From Nocardioides panacis (GTDB taxonomy: Bacteria; Actinomycetota; Actinomycetes; Propionibacteriales; Nocardioidaceae): a stretch of 64,000 nucleotides of DNA. Positions 51,194 to 59,381 of the stretch are shown here, piece by piece. Each line of letters begins with the position of its first letter. Positions within the stretch are counted from its first letter, which is position 1. Position numbers and translations under genes: made by a program. Under the pieces are notes generated by a model. The model worked only from the letters and a program-made list of their open reading frames with translations, had not been told where the DNA came from and searched no databases. The stretch is from NCBI RefSeq assembly GCF_019039255.1, contig NZ_CP077062.1, positions 3,968,001 to 4,032,000 of the forward strand, written 5' to 3'.

Positions 51194-53108
51194 CCTCCTC
51201 GACGGCTCCGCGGACACCTGGCGCGACCGCGCCCTGGACCCGCCGCTGCTCCCGCCCACGCTGGACCCGACGCCCCCGGACGCCGACCTCCGCGCCCGGG
51301 TCGACGGGCTGCGCCGCCGGCACACCGTGCGCCGCGAGCGGGCCGAGCAGGTCTACGCCGACTCCCGCAGCCCCGAGCGGGGCTGGCCGGTCGCCGACGA
51401 CCGCGCCGTCCTGAGGTTCGCGGCGGACCTGGTCCGCTCCCGCCGCCGCTGGTTCGTGGCGATGGTGCTGCTGAACGCCGCCGCGGCCGTCGCGGCCCTG
51501 GCCGTCCCCAAGCTGCTCGGGGTGCTCGTCGACCGGGTCACCGGCACCAGCCCGGCCGAGGGCATCGGCACCCTGGCCGTGGTGATCGTGGCGGTCGTGC
51601 TGGCCCAGTCCCTGCTCACGTTCGCCGGGCAGATCACCTCCACGCTCTTCGGCCAGGACCTGCTCGCCTCCGCCCGCGAGTACGTCGTCGGCACGATCCT
51701 GCGGCTCCCGCTGAGCCGGGTGGAGGGCGCCAGCACCGGCGACCTGGTCACCCGGGTCACCCGGGACGTCGGCACGATGAGCCGGGCGGTGCAGTTCGGC
51801 GTGCCGATGGCCGTGATCACGCTGCTCACGGTCGTGCTGTCGGTCGGCGCGATGCTGCTGAACTCAGTGCTGCTCGCGGCGCCGGCGCTGCTGATCATCA
51901 GCACGTCGTGGTTCCAGGTCCGCCGCTACCTGCGCCGTGCCCCGAAGGCCTACATCGCGGAGGGGGCGTCGTACTCCCGGATCAACAGCACCCTGACCGA
52001 GACCGTCGAGGGTGCCCGCACCGTCGAGGCGCTCGGCCTCGCGGAGCGCCGGATCCGGGCGACCGAGGACGACGTCGCGCTGTCCGGCCAGGCCGAGCGC
52101 TACAGCCTGACGCTGCGCAACCTGCTGTTCACCGTCATCGACGTGGCCTTCAACGCGCCGCGGGTGGTGACCGTGCTGGTCGGCGCCTGGGGCTACTGGA
52201 ACGGCTGGGCCACGCTCGGCCAGATCACCACCGCGGTGCTCTACGTCGAGGCGCTCTCCGGGCCGCTGGACCGGCTGGTCGGCGAGGTCGACCGGCTCCA
52301 GGTCGGCGCCGCCTCGACCGCGCGGCTGCTCGGCATCGCCACCGTGCCGCCGGACCGGGTGCCCGGCACCGCCCTCCCGGCCGGCCCGGACCTGGTCGGC
52401 GAGGACCTCCGGTTCGCCTACCGGCCCGGCCACGACGTGCTGCACGGGGTCGACCTGACCCCGCGCGTCGGGGAGCGGCTCGCGGTCGTCGGGCCCAGCG
52501 GGTCGGGCAAGTCCACCCTGGGCCGGCTGCTCGCGGGCATCAACGGCCCGCGCACCGGGTCGGTCCGGGTCGGTGGGGTCGACCTGGTGGCACTGCCCCT
52601 CGAGACGCTCCGGACCGAGGTCGCCCTGGTCACCCAGGAGCACCACGTGTTCGTGGGCTCGGTGCGCGACAACATCGTGCTGGGCCGCCAGGACGCCGGC
52701 GACGCCGCGGTCTGGGACGCCCTCGCGGCGGTCGGCTCCGCGGAGTGGGTGCGCCGCCTGCCGGACGCGCTCGACACGATGGTCGGCTCGGGCAACCTGG
52801 CGCTCACCCCGGCCCAGGCCCAGCAGGTAGCGCTGGCCCGGCTGGTCATCTCCGACCCGCACACCCTGGTGCTCGACGAGGCCACCTCGCTGATCGACCC
52901 CCGCACCGCACGCACCCTCGAGGGCAGCATGAACAGCCTGCTCGAGGGCCGCACGGTGATCGCCATCGCGCACCGGCTGCACACCGCCCACGACGCCGAC
53001 CGCATCGCGGTGGTCATCGACGGGCGGATCGTGGAGCTCGGCGCCCACGACGAGCTGGTCGCGCTCGGCGGGGAGTACGCCGACCTGTGGCGGGCCTGGA
53101 CGAGCTGA
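51186..53108 (+). CDS. ABC exporter half-transporter (NBD2 side)
   Basis: A 640-residue subunit with six membrane helices (about residues 90-370) and a C-terminal ATPase. Walker A is AVVGPSGSGKSTLGRLLAG, Walker B is TLVLDEATSLIDPRT, and the H-loop is AIAHRLH. Its own signature is degraded to NLALTPAQAQQVALARL, whereas the partner keeps LSGGQ but lacks Walker A. Together they would form one complete ATP site, typical of asymmetric heterodimeric exporters. The GTG overlaps the end of the partner gene by 8 bases. Cargo unknown. Confidence 0.92.
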   Translation: MSDLLDGSADTWRDRALDPPLLPPTLDPTPPDADLRARVDGLRRRHTVRRERAEQVYADSRSPERGWPVADDRAVLRFAADLVRSRRRWFVAMVLLNAAAAVAALAVPKLLGVLVDRVTGTSPAEGIGTLAVVIVAVVLAQSLLTFAGQITSTLFGQDLLASAREYVVGTILRLPLSRVEGASTGDLVTRVTRDVGTMSRAVQFGVPMAVITLLTVVLSVGAMLLNSVLLAAPALLIISTSWFQVRRYLRRAPKAYIAEGASYSRINSTLTETVEGARTVEALGLAERRIRATEDDVALSGQAERYSLTLRNLLFTVIDVAFNAPRVVTVLVGAWGYWNGWATLGQITTAVLYVEALSGPLDRLVGEVDRLQVGAASTARLLGIATVPPDRVPGTALPAGPDLVGEDLRFAYRPGHDVLHGVDLTPRVGERLAVVGPSGSGKSTLGRLLAGINGPRTGSVRVGGVDLVALPLETLRTEVALVTQEHHVFVGSVRDNIVLGRQDAGDAAVWDALAAVGSAEWVRRLPDALDTMVGSGNLALTPAQAQQVALARLVISDPHTLVLDEATSLIDPRTARTLEGSMNSLLEGRTVIAIAHRLHTAHDADRIAVVIDGRIVELGAHDELVALGGEYADLWRAWTS

Positions 53109-53151
53109 CGGGCCGACCGGCCGGCGGGTCCCGCCACCTAGGCTGGGGGCC

Positions 53152-53637
53152 ATGAGCCTCCTGGACATCCCGATCGCCCGCCTCGACGGCACCGACGCCA
53201 CCCTCGGCCAGATCACCGGCGGCGGTCCCGCGCTGCTGGTCAACGTCGCCTCCAAGTGCGGGCTGACCCCGCAGTACACCGCCCTCGAGGAGCTGCAGGC
53301 GCAGTACGCCGGCCGCGGCTTCACCGTCGTCGGCGTGCCGTGCAACCAGTTCGGCGGCCAGGAGCCCGGCAGCGCGGAGGAGATCGCCGACTTCTGCTCC
53401 GCGACCTACGGCGTGACGTTCCCGATGACCGAGAAGGTCGAGGTGAACGGCGCCGGCCGGCACGCGGTGTACGACGAGCTCGTGCAGGTCGCGGACCAGG
53501 CCGGGAAGGCGGGCGACATCGCCTGGAACTTCGAGAAGTTCCTGGTGGACGGCGAAGGCACGGTCGTCGCACGCTTCGCCCCCACCGTCGTACCGGACGA
53601 CCCGCAGGTCACCGGAGCCATCGAGGCCCTCCTCTGA
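53152..53637 (+). CDS. Glutathione peroxidase-family (thioredoxin-dependent) peroxidase
   Basis: A 161-residue GPx-fold protein. The peroxidatic Cys is in VNVASKCGLTPQY, with the catalytic Gln in GVPCNQFGGQEPGS and Trp/Asn in IAWNFEKFLVDG. Cys rather than Sec is used. Actinobacteria usually lack glutathione, so thioredoxin or mycothiol is the probable reductant. It protects against hydrogen or lipid peroxides in the cytosol. TAGGCT lies 7 bases before the ATG. An HP2 palindrome follows the stop by 6 bases. Confidence 0.93.
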   Translation: MSLLDIPIARLDGTDATLGQITGGGPALLVNVASKCGLTPQYTALEELQAQYAGRGFTVVGVPCNQFGGQEPGSAEEIADFCSATYGVTFPMTEKVEVNGAGRHAVYDELVQVADQAGKAGDIAWNFEKFLVDGEGTVVARFAPTVVPDDPQVTGAIEALL

Positions 53638-53643
53638 TCGCCG

Positions 53644-53696
53644 ACCCGTCACTCGTGCAGCAACACACCCGGCGTGTCGCTGCACGAGTGACGGGT
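53644..53696. repeat. Palindromic repeat HP2, copy 1
   Basis: Near-perfect 23-bp arms starting ACCCGTCACTCGTGCAGC (53644-53666, complement at 53674-53696, one mismatch) around a 7-nt loop. It lies between the peroxidase stop and the exporter start. Copy 2 is at 55330-55382, so the exporter gene is bracketed. Confidence 0.9.
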
Positions 53697-53758
53697 GGTG
53701 GGTGGGTTCACACACCATTAATGTGACCCGGGGTTCCGGAAGTCCCTACCCTGGGGCG

Positions 53759-55318
53759 GTGACCACCCAGACCCCACCGCAGCCCACGTCCCTGCCACCC
53801 GGATCGGCGCCCCACGGCAGCGACAAGCTCGACAAGGACGTCCTCCTCGTGGCCGGCGTCGTCGTGCTCGGCGCGATCATGTCGATCCTCGACATCACCG
53901 TCGTCAGCGTCGCCCAGCCCACCTTCCAGCGCGTGTTCGCGGCCTCACCGGCCGCGGTCGCCTGGACGATGACCGGCTATACCCTGGCCCTCGCGTCGGT
54001 GATCCCGCTGACCGGGTGGGCGGCCGACCGGTTCGGCACCAAGCGGCTCTACATGCTCGCGGTCGCCCTGTTCGCCGGCGGCTCGCTGCTGTGCGCGACG
54101 GCCAACAGCGTCGAGATGCTCACCGCGTTCCGGGTGCTCCAGGGCCTCGGCGGCGGCATGCTGATGCCGCTGGGCATGACGATCATGACCCGCGCCGCGG
54201 GCCCGGACCGGATCGGCCGGGTGATGGCCGTCCTCGGGGTGCCGATGCTGCTCGGCCCGATCTTCGGCCCGATCCTCGGCGGCTGGCTGATCGACATCGC
54301 CTCATGGCACTGGATCTTCCTGATCAACCTGCCGATCGGCGCGGTCGCGCTGGCCTACGCCGCGCTGGTGCTGCCGGCGGACAACCCGACGCCCTCGGAG
54401 AGCTTCGACTTCGTCGGCATGCTGCTGCTCTCCCCCGGCCTGGCGCTGTTCCTGTTCGGGGTCTCCTCGATCCCCGAGGCCCGCACCGTCTGGTCGGCCC
54501 GGGTCCTGGTGACCGCGGCGATCGGCCTGGTGCTGGTCGCGGCGTTCGTGCTCCGCTCGCTGTTCCGCTCCCCGGAGCACCCGCTGATGGACCTGCAGCT
54601 GTTCCGCAACCGCGCGCTGAGCGTCTCGGTGATCGCGATGTCGCTGTTCGCGATGGCGTTCTTCGGCGCCAGCCTGCTGTTCCCGTCCTACTTCCTCCAG
54701 GTGCGCGGCGAGAGCACCCTGCAGGCCGGGCTGCTGCTCGCCCCGCAGGGCATCGGCGCGATGCTCACCATGCCGGTCGCCGGCATCCTCACCGACCGGA
54801 TCGGCCCCGGCAAGATCGTGATCACCGGGATCACCGTGATCGTGGTCGGGATGGCGATGTTCACCCAGGTCGGCGTGGACACCTCCTACACCTACCTGCT
54901 CAGCGCGCTGTTCGTGATGGGCCTGGGCATGGGCGGCACGATGATGCCGATCATGACCTCGGCGCTGCAGACGCTGCGCGACCACGAGATCGCCCGCGGC
55001 TCGACGCTGATGAACATCACCCAGCAGATCGCCGCGTCGATCGGCACCGCGCTGTTCTCGGTGCTGCTCACCAACGGCTTCAACTCCAGCGCCGCGGTCG
55101 GCCAGCTCCGGTCCGCGCTCGAGTCGCCCGAGGGTCTGCGCGCGCTGCCGGATCCGTCCGTGCTGCCGAAGGCGCTCGCCGACATGGCCGACGCGTTCGG
55201 CAACGTGTTCGTGGTGGCGACGGTGCTGGTCGCGCTCTGCCTCGTCCCGGCGGTGATGCTGCCGCGGACCAAGCCGAAGGCGCCCGCGGACGACGCCGCC
55301 CCGGTGCTCCTGCATTGA
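53759..55318 (+). CDS. DHA2-family MFS drug exporter
   Basis: About 519 residues with 14 hydrophobic segments, the DHA2 (drug:H+ antiporter-2) pattern. Motifs include ILDITVVSVAQPTFQRVF near helix 1, GWAADRFGTKRLYML (motif A) and a second-half FLQVRGESTLQAGLLLAPQGIGA. Such proteins export drugs or dyes. The GTG at 53759 has TACCCT 6 bases before it; a longer frame to 53702 crosses an operator-like CACACCATTAATGTG repeat. The gene is bracketed by two HP2 palindromes. Confidence 0.9.
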   Translation: MTTQTPPQPTSLPPGSAPHGSDKLDKDVLLVAGVVVLGAIMSILDITVVSVAQPTFQRVFAASPAAVAWTMTGYTLALASVIPLTGWAADRFGTKRLYMLAVALFAGGSLLCATANSVEMLTAFRVLQGLGGGMLMPLGMTIMTRAAGPDRIGRVMAVLGVPMLLGPIFGPILGGWLIDIASWHWIFLINLPIGAVALAYAALVLPADNPTPSESFDFVGMLLLSPGLALFLFGVSSIPEARTVWSARVLVTAAIGLVLVAAFVLRSLFRSPEHPLMDLQLFRNRALSVSVIAMSLFAMAFFGASLLFPSYFLQVRGESTLQAGLLLAPQGIGAMLTMPVAGILTDRIGPGKIVITGITVIVVGMAMFTQVGVDTSYTYLLSALFVMGLGMGGTMMPIMTSALQTLRDHEIARGSTLMNITQQIAASIGTALFSVLLTNGFNSSAAVGQLRSALESPEGLRALPDPSVLPKALADMADAFGNVFVVATVLVALCLVPAVMLPRTKPKAPADDAAPVLLH

Positions 55319-55329
55319 CCGGCCCGCTG

Positions 55330-55382
55330 ACCCGTCACTCATGCAGCGAAACACCGGGAGTGTTGCTGCACGAGTGACGGGT
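55330..55382. repeat. Palindromic repeat HP2, copy 2
   Basis: Arms ACCCGTCACTCATGCAGC... (55330-55354) and GTTGCTGCACGAGTGACGGG region (55360-55382), with one mismatch and a 2-nt bulge relative to copy 1. It lies between the convergent ends of the MFS and M13 genes. Confidence 0.88.
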
Positions 55383-55387
55383 GGGCG

Positions 55388-57343
55388 CTACCAGATGCGG
55401 ACGCGGTCCGCGGGGTCGAGCCACAGGCCGTCGCCGGGGCGTACGTCGAACGCCTCGACGAACTCGTCGAGGTTGCGCACGATGTTCGCGCGGAACTCGG
55501 CCGGGCTGTGCGGGTCGACCGTGAGCAGCTGGAGCAGCTGCTCCTTGCGGCGCTTGGAGCGCCACACGTTCGCGAAGCTGAGGAACACCCGCTGCGCGCC
55601 GGTCCAGCCGCCGACCTCGGGGGCCGGCTCGTCGCCGAGGCTGATCAGGTAGGCCTTGAGCGCGATGGTGATGCCGCCCAGGTCGCCGATGTTCTCCCCG
55701 ACCGTCAGCGAGCCGTTGACGTGCTCGCCGGGCAGCTCGGCCGGCTCGAAGCCGTCGTACTGCTTCACCAGCTTGTCGGCCCGGCCCTGGAACGCCTCCC
55801 GGTCGGCGGCGGTCCACCAGTCCGCCATGTTGCCGAGCTCGTCGTACTGCGAGCCCTGGTCGTCGAAGCCGTGGCCGACCTCGTGGCCGATCACCGCGCC
55901 GATGCCGCCGTAGTTCTCGGCCGGCTCGGCGTCGGCGTCGAAGAACGGCGCCTGCAGGATGCCGGCCGGGAAGCAGATCTCGTTCATGCCCGGGTTGTAG
56001 TAGGCGTTCACGTGCTGCGGCAGCATGAACCACTCGTCGCGGTCGACCGGGGAGCCGATCTTGCGCAGCTCGCGGTCGGTCTCGAACGCGGAGACCGCGC
56101 GGACGTTGCCGAGCAGGTCGTCGGCGCCGACCTCGAGCGCGGAGTAGTCGCGGAACGTGTCGGGGTAGCCGATCTTGGGGCGGAACGTCTCGATCTTGCG
56201 GTAGGCGCGCTGCTTGGTCTCCTCGGTCATCCAGTCCAGGGAGGCGATGCTGCGCCGGTAGGCCTCGAGCAGGTTGGCGACCAGGCCCTCCATGATCTGC
56301 TTGGACTCCGGCGGGAAGTGCCGGGCGACGTACTCCTCGCCGACGGCCTCGCCGATCGCGCTCTCCACGAAGCCGACACCGCGCTTCCAGCGGACCCGCA
56401 GCTCGGGGGTGCCGTTCAGCGTGCGGCCGTAGAACTCGAAGTTCTCCTCCACGAACGCGGTCGAGAGGTACGGCGACGCCGCCCGCAGCACGCGCGCCGC
56501 GACCCACGCCTTCCAGTCGGCCAAGGGCACCTCCTCGAGCGCCACGGACAGGTGCTCGAGGTAGGACGGCTGCCGGACGATCGTCTCGGCCAGCGTCGAC
56601 TCGTCGGCGCCGAGCGCGCGCGCCCAGGTGTCCAGCGGCAGCGCCGGCACCAGCGCACGCAGGTCGGCGAGCGGGGTCAGGTTGTAGGCCTTGAGGACGT
56701 CCCGGGTCTCGGCCCGCTCCCAGTGGCCCTGGGCAAGCCGGGTCTCGACGTCCATCACCTGCTGCGCGGCGCCGGCCGGGTCGGCCCAGCCGCCGAGCGC
56801 GAAGATCTTCTCCACGTGCGCGACGTAGGCCGCGCGGATGTCGGCGAACTTGTCCTCGCGGTAGTAGGACTCGTCGGGCAGGCCGGTGCCGCTCTGCACG
56901 ATGTTGAGCAGGTAGCGGGTGGCGTCCCGGTCGTCGGTGTTGACGTAGGCGCCGAAGAAGCCGCTGCCGCCGCGGCGCTCGAGGCCGCCGACGAACTCGA
57001 CGAGGGCGGCCAGGTCGGGCAGCGCCGCGACCCGCTCCAGGTCGGCGCGGACCGGCTCGGCCCCGAGCGCCTCGATCCGCTCCTCGTCCATGAAGCTGGT
57101 GAACAGGTCACCGATCTTCTGGGCGTTCGAGCCGTGCTCGTGCTCGCCCTCGGCCAGCTGCTCGATGATCGCCTTGACCCGGTCCTCGGACTGCTCGGCG
57201 AGCACCGCGAAGGCACCCCAGGCGGAGCGGTCGGAGGGGATCTCGGTGGTCTCGAGCCAACGGCCGTTGACGTGCCGGAAGAGGTCGTCCTGGGGACGGG
57301 TGTCGGGGTCCATGCCCGCGCGGGCGTCATCGAGAATCGTCAC
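55388..57343 (-). CDS. M13 family zinc metallopeptidase (neprilysin-like)
   Basis: A 651-residue M13 peptidase. The zinc site is VIGHEVGHGFDD (HExxH) with the second motif GENIGDLGG (ExxxD) about 60 residues later, and the characteristic NAYYNPGMNEICFPAGIL, then the C-terminal NPAEFRANIVRNLDEF-type end with VDPHSPAEFRANI. No signal or membrane anchor is visible, unlike mammalian neprilysin; actinobacterial members such as Zmp1 are soluble or leaderless-secreted. TAGCCT lies 7 bases before the GTG start. HP2 copy 2 follows its stop. Confidence 0.93.
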   Translation of the reverse strand: MTILDDARAGMDPDTRPQDDLFRHVNGRWLETTEIPSDRSAWGAFAVLAEQSEDRVKAIIEQLAEGEHEHGSNAQKIGDLFTSFMDEERIEALGAEPVRADLERVAALPDLAALVEFVGGLERRGGSGFFGAYVNTDDRDATRYLLNIVQSGTGLPDESYYREDKFADIRAAYVAHVEKIFALGGWADPAGAAQQVMDVETRLAQGHWERAETRDVLKAYNLTPLADLRALVPALPLDTWARALGADESTLAETIVRQPSYLEHLSVALEEVPLADWKAWVAARVLRAASPYLSTAFVEENFEFYGRTLNGTPELRVRWKRGVGFVESAIGEAVGEEYVARHFPPESKQIMEGLVANLLEAYRRSIASLDWMTEETKQRAYRKIETFRPKIGYPDTFRDYSALEVGADDLLGNVRAVSAFETDRELRKIGSPVDRDEWFMLPQHVNAYYNPGMNEICFPAGILQAPFFDADAEPAENYGGIGAVIGHEVGHGFDDQGSQYDELGNMADWWTAADREAFQGRADKLVKQYDGFEPAELPGEHVNGSLTVGENIGDLGGITIALKAYLISLGDEPAPEVGGWTGAQRVFLSFANVWRSKRRKEQLLQLLTVDPHSPAEFRANIVRNLDEFVEAFDVRPGDGLWLDPADRVRIW

Positions 57344-57402
57344 GCGCGCCAGGCTACAACCGCCCGCCGCGCGGAGGCGGCCGGACGCGACGGCGCCTCG
57401 GC

Positions 57403-58371
57403 TCAGCGCAGGGTGAGCACCGTCTTGCCGAGCACCGTCCGGTTCTCCAGGTCGGCGAGCGCGCGGGCGACCTCCTCGACCGGGTACGTCGTGCCCACCG
57501 GCGGGTCGACGACGCCGGACTCCATCATCGGCAGCAGGGCGTCCCACTGCCGGCGCATGAACCCGGGCCGGGACATCGCGTAGGCGCCCCAGCCGACGCC
57601 GCGGACGTCGGTGTTGTTCAGCAGCAGCCGGTTGACCTTGACCTGCGGGATCGTGCCGCCCGTGAAGCCGACTACCAGCAGCCGGCCGAGCTGCCCCAGC
57701 GAGCGCAGCGAGTCGGTCATCAGGTCCCCGCCGACCACGTCGACCAGCACGTCGACGCCTCGGCCGTCGGTGAGCTCCTTGACCGCCGCCAGGAAGCCGT
57801 CCACCAGCACCGCCTCGTCGGCGCCGAGCGCCCGGACGAAGTCGGCCTTCTCCTGGGTGGAGACCACGGCGACGGTGCGGGCGCCGTACCCCTTGGCGAC
57901 CTGGAGGCACGCGGTGCCGACACCGCCGGCCGCCCCGTTGACCAGCACCGTCTCGCCCGGCTGCAGCTGCGCGCGGGTCTCGAGGGCGAACTGCGCGGTC
58001 AGGTAGTTCATCGGCAGCGCGGCGGCCTTCTCGAAGGTCACCCCGTCCGGCAGCGGGAAGAGCGCGTCCGCGGAGGTCGAGACGAGGTCGGCCCCGCCGC
58101 CGTAGGGCAGGCAGCCGGCCACCCGGTCGCCCACCGCGAGCCCGGAGCCCTCGTCGCTCTCGCGCACCACCCCCGCGAAGTCGACGCCGAGCTGGAAGGG
58201 CACCTCGGGCTTGAGCTGGTACTCGCCGCGGCTGAGCAGCAGGTCGGGCCAGCTCGTGCCGAGCGCGTGCACCTCGACCAGCACCTCGCCGGACGCACGG
58301 GTCGGGGCGGGGGCCTCGACGACCCGGACACCGGCGGGACCGTCGAGCGAGACGACCTGGACCGAACGCAT
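57403..58371 (-). CDS. NADPH:quinone oxidoreductase (zinc-free MDR family)
   Basis: A 322-residue medium-chain dehydrogenase without the zinc Cys ligands. It has the GroES-like start (VRVVEAPAPTRASGEVLVEVHALGTSWPDLLL), GVDFAGVVRE, then the Rossmann fold NGAAGGVGTACLQVAKGYGARTVAVVS. It reduces quinones with NADPH in the cytosol. AAGGAGAG lies 4-5 bases before the ATG at 58369-58371, an ordinary ribosome site. The partial quinone oxidoreductase at the left edge belongs to a related but different subgroup. Confidence 0.92.
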   Translation of the reverse strand: MRSVQVVSLDGPAGVRVVEAPAPTRASGEVLVEVHALGTSWPDLLLSRGEYQLKPEVPFQLGVDFAGVVRESDEGSGLAVGDRVAGCLPYGGGADLVSTSADALFPLPDGVTFEKAAALPMNYLTAQFALETRAQLQPGETVLVNGAAGGVGTACLQVAKGYGARTVAVVSTQEKADFVRALGADEAVLVDGFLAAVKELTDGRGVDVLVDVVGGDLMTDSLRSLGQLGRLLVVGFTGGTIPQVKVNRLLLNNTDVRGVGWGAYAMSRPGFMRRQWDALLPMMESGVVDPPVGTTYPVEEVARALADLENRTVLGKTVLTLR

Positions 58372-58595
58372 GAGCTCTCCTTGCGACGTACGACGGGGGC
58401 GGGTCCGAGTATGCCCACCCGATTCTCGCGCAGGGGAGCGGGACGGGACCGGCAGGTAGGCTCGGCCGAGGCGGATCCCCTTTTCGCCCCGGCGCTCGCC
58501 CCGGGAACTCCACGGTCCCGCGCAGCGGCGCGTGTCAGAATGGCGGCGTCTTGAGAGCGACAGGACGCAGCACACGGGGTGGAGGGCCACCAGAC

Positions 58596-59309
58596 ATGAG
58601 CGACGAGCTAGTTCCGTACCCCGCCGACGAGGCGACCGCCGGGATCTTCCGCTCCCTGGCGCAGATCGTCTACGCCAGCGACAGCTTCGAAGAGGTGTAC
58701 GACGCCGTGGTCGGCGCCGCACCCCGGCTGGTCAACGGCTGCGACCACGCCAGCCTGATGCTGCGCGGCAGCGACACCTTCCTCACCGTCGCCTCGAGCG
58801 GCGAGGTGGCCCGCACCATCGACGGCTACGAGCGCGAGCTGGGCGAGGGCCCCTGCCTGGACGCGATCGTCGACAACTCCGTCTACCACGACGCCGACCT
58901 GACCGACGGCTCCCCGTGGCCGCGGCTCACCGAGCGGGTGCTCGCCACCACGCCGGTGCGCAGCATGGCCGGGTTCCGGCTGCTGGTCGGCGACCAGAAG
59001 TCCGGGGCCCTGAACCTCTTCTCCGAGACCCCCGGCGGCCTCGACAACGACTCGGTCGACCAGGGCATCGTGCTCGCGTCGTTCGTGACCGTGGCCCTGC
59101 TCGCCGCCCACGAGCGCAAGACGGCGGAGACGCTGCGCGCCGGGCTGACCAGCAACCGCGAGATCGGCAAGGCCATCGGGCTGATGATGGCGTTCCACAA
59201 GATCAGCGACGAGGCGGCCTTCGCGATGCTGCGCAGCGCCTCGCAGGACATGAACATCAAGCTCGCCGAGGTCGCCAAGCAGGTCGTCGACCACCACAAC
59301 AAGGTCTGA
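58596..59309 (+). CDS. GAF and ANTAR domain-containing protein
   Basis: A 237-residue protein. The N-terminal GAF sensor domain spans about residues 20-160 (CDHASLMLRG, EGPCLDAIVDNSVYHDADL, VRSMAGFRLLVG). The C-terminal ANTAR domain (LTSNREIGKAIGLMMAFHKISDEAAFAMLRSASQD) binds RNA hairpins and stops transcription termination. It could therefore be an RNA-binding regulator sensing a ligand or redox state. GGAGGG lies 9 bases before the ATG. Its targets, two-hexaloop RNA hairpins, cannot be named. Confidence 0.9.
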   Translation: MSDELVPYPADEATAGIFRSLAQIVYASDSFEEVYDAVVGAAPRLVNGCDHASLMLRGSDTFLTVASSGEVARTIDGYERELGEGPCLDAIVDNSVYHDADLTDGSPWPRLTERVLATTPVRSMAGFRLLVGDQKSGALNLFSETPGGLDNDSVDQGIVLASFVTVALLAAHERKTAETLRAGLTSNREIGKAIGLMMAFHKISDEAAFAMLRSASQDMNIKLAEVAKQVVDHHNKV

Positions 59310-59319
59310 CCCGCCTCCC

Positions 59320-59381
59320 CGCGCCGGGTCGTCCGGTTGCGGGTGCGGCCAGGCGCACGCTCAACCGGACGACCCGGCGCG
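59320..59381. repeat. Palindromic repeat HP3, copy 2
   Basis: Perfect 20-bp arms CGCGCCGGGTCGTCCGGTTG (59320-59339) and complement (59362-59381), 22-nt centre. Lies between convergent GAF-ANTAR and M15 peptidase genes; the right arm codes for the last residues (AGSSG) and part of the stop of the M15 gene. Same family as 7165-7220. Confidence 0.92.

Noticed and set aside
53702-53758. MFS exporter start at the upstream GTG 53702
   Set aside because: It would place an operator-like repeat and a -10 box inside the gene; the GTG at 53759 has the local leaderless pattern.
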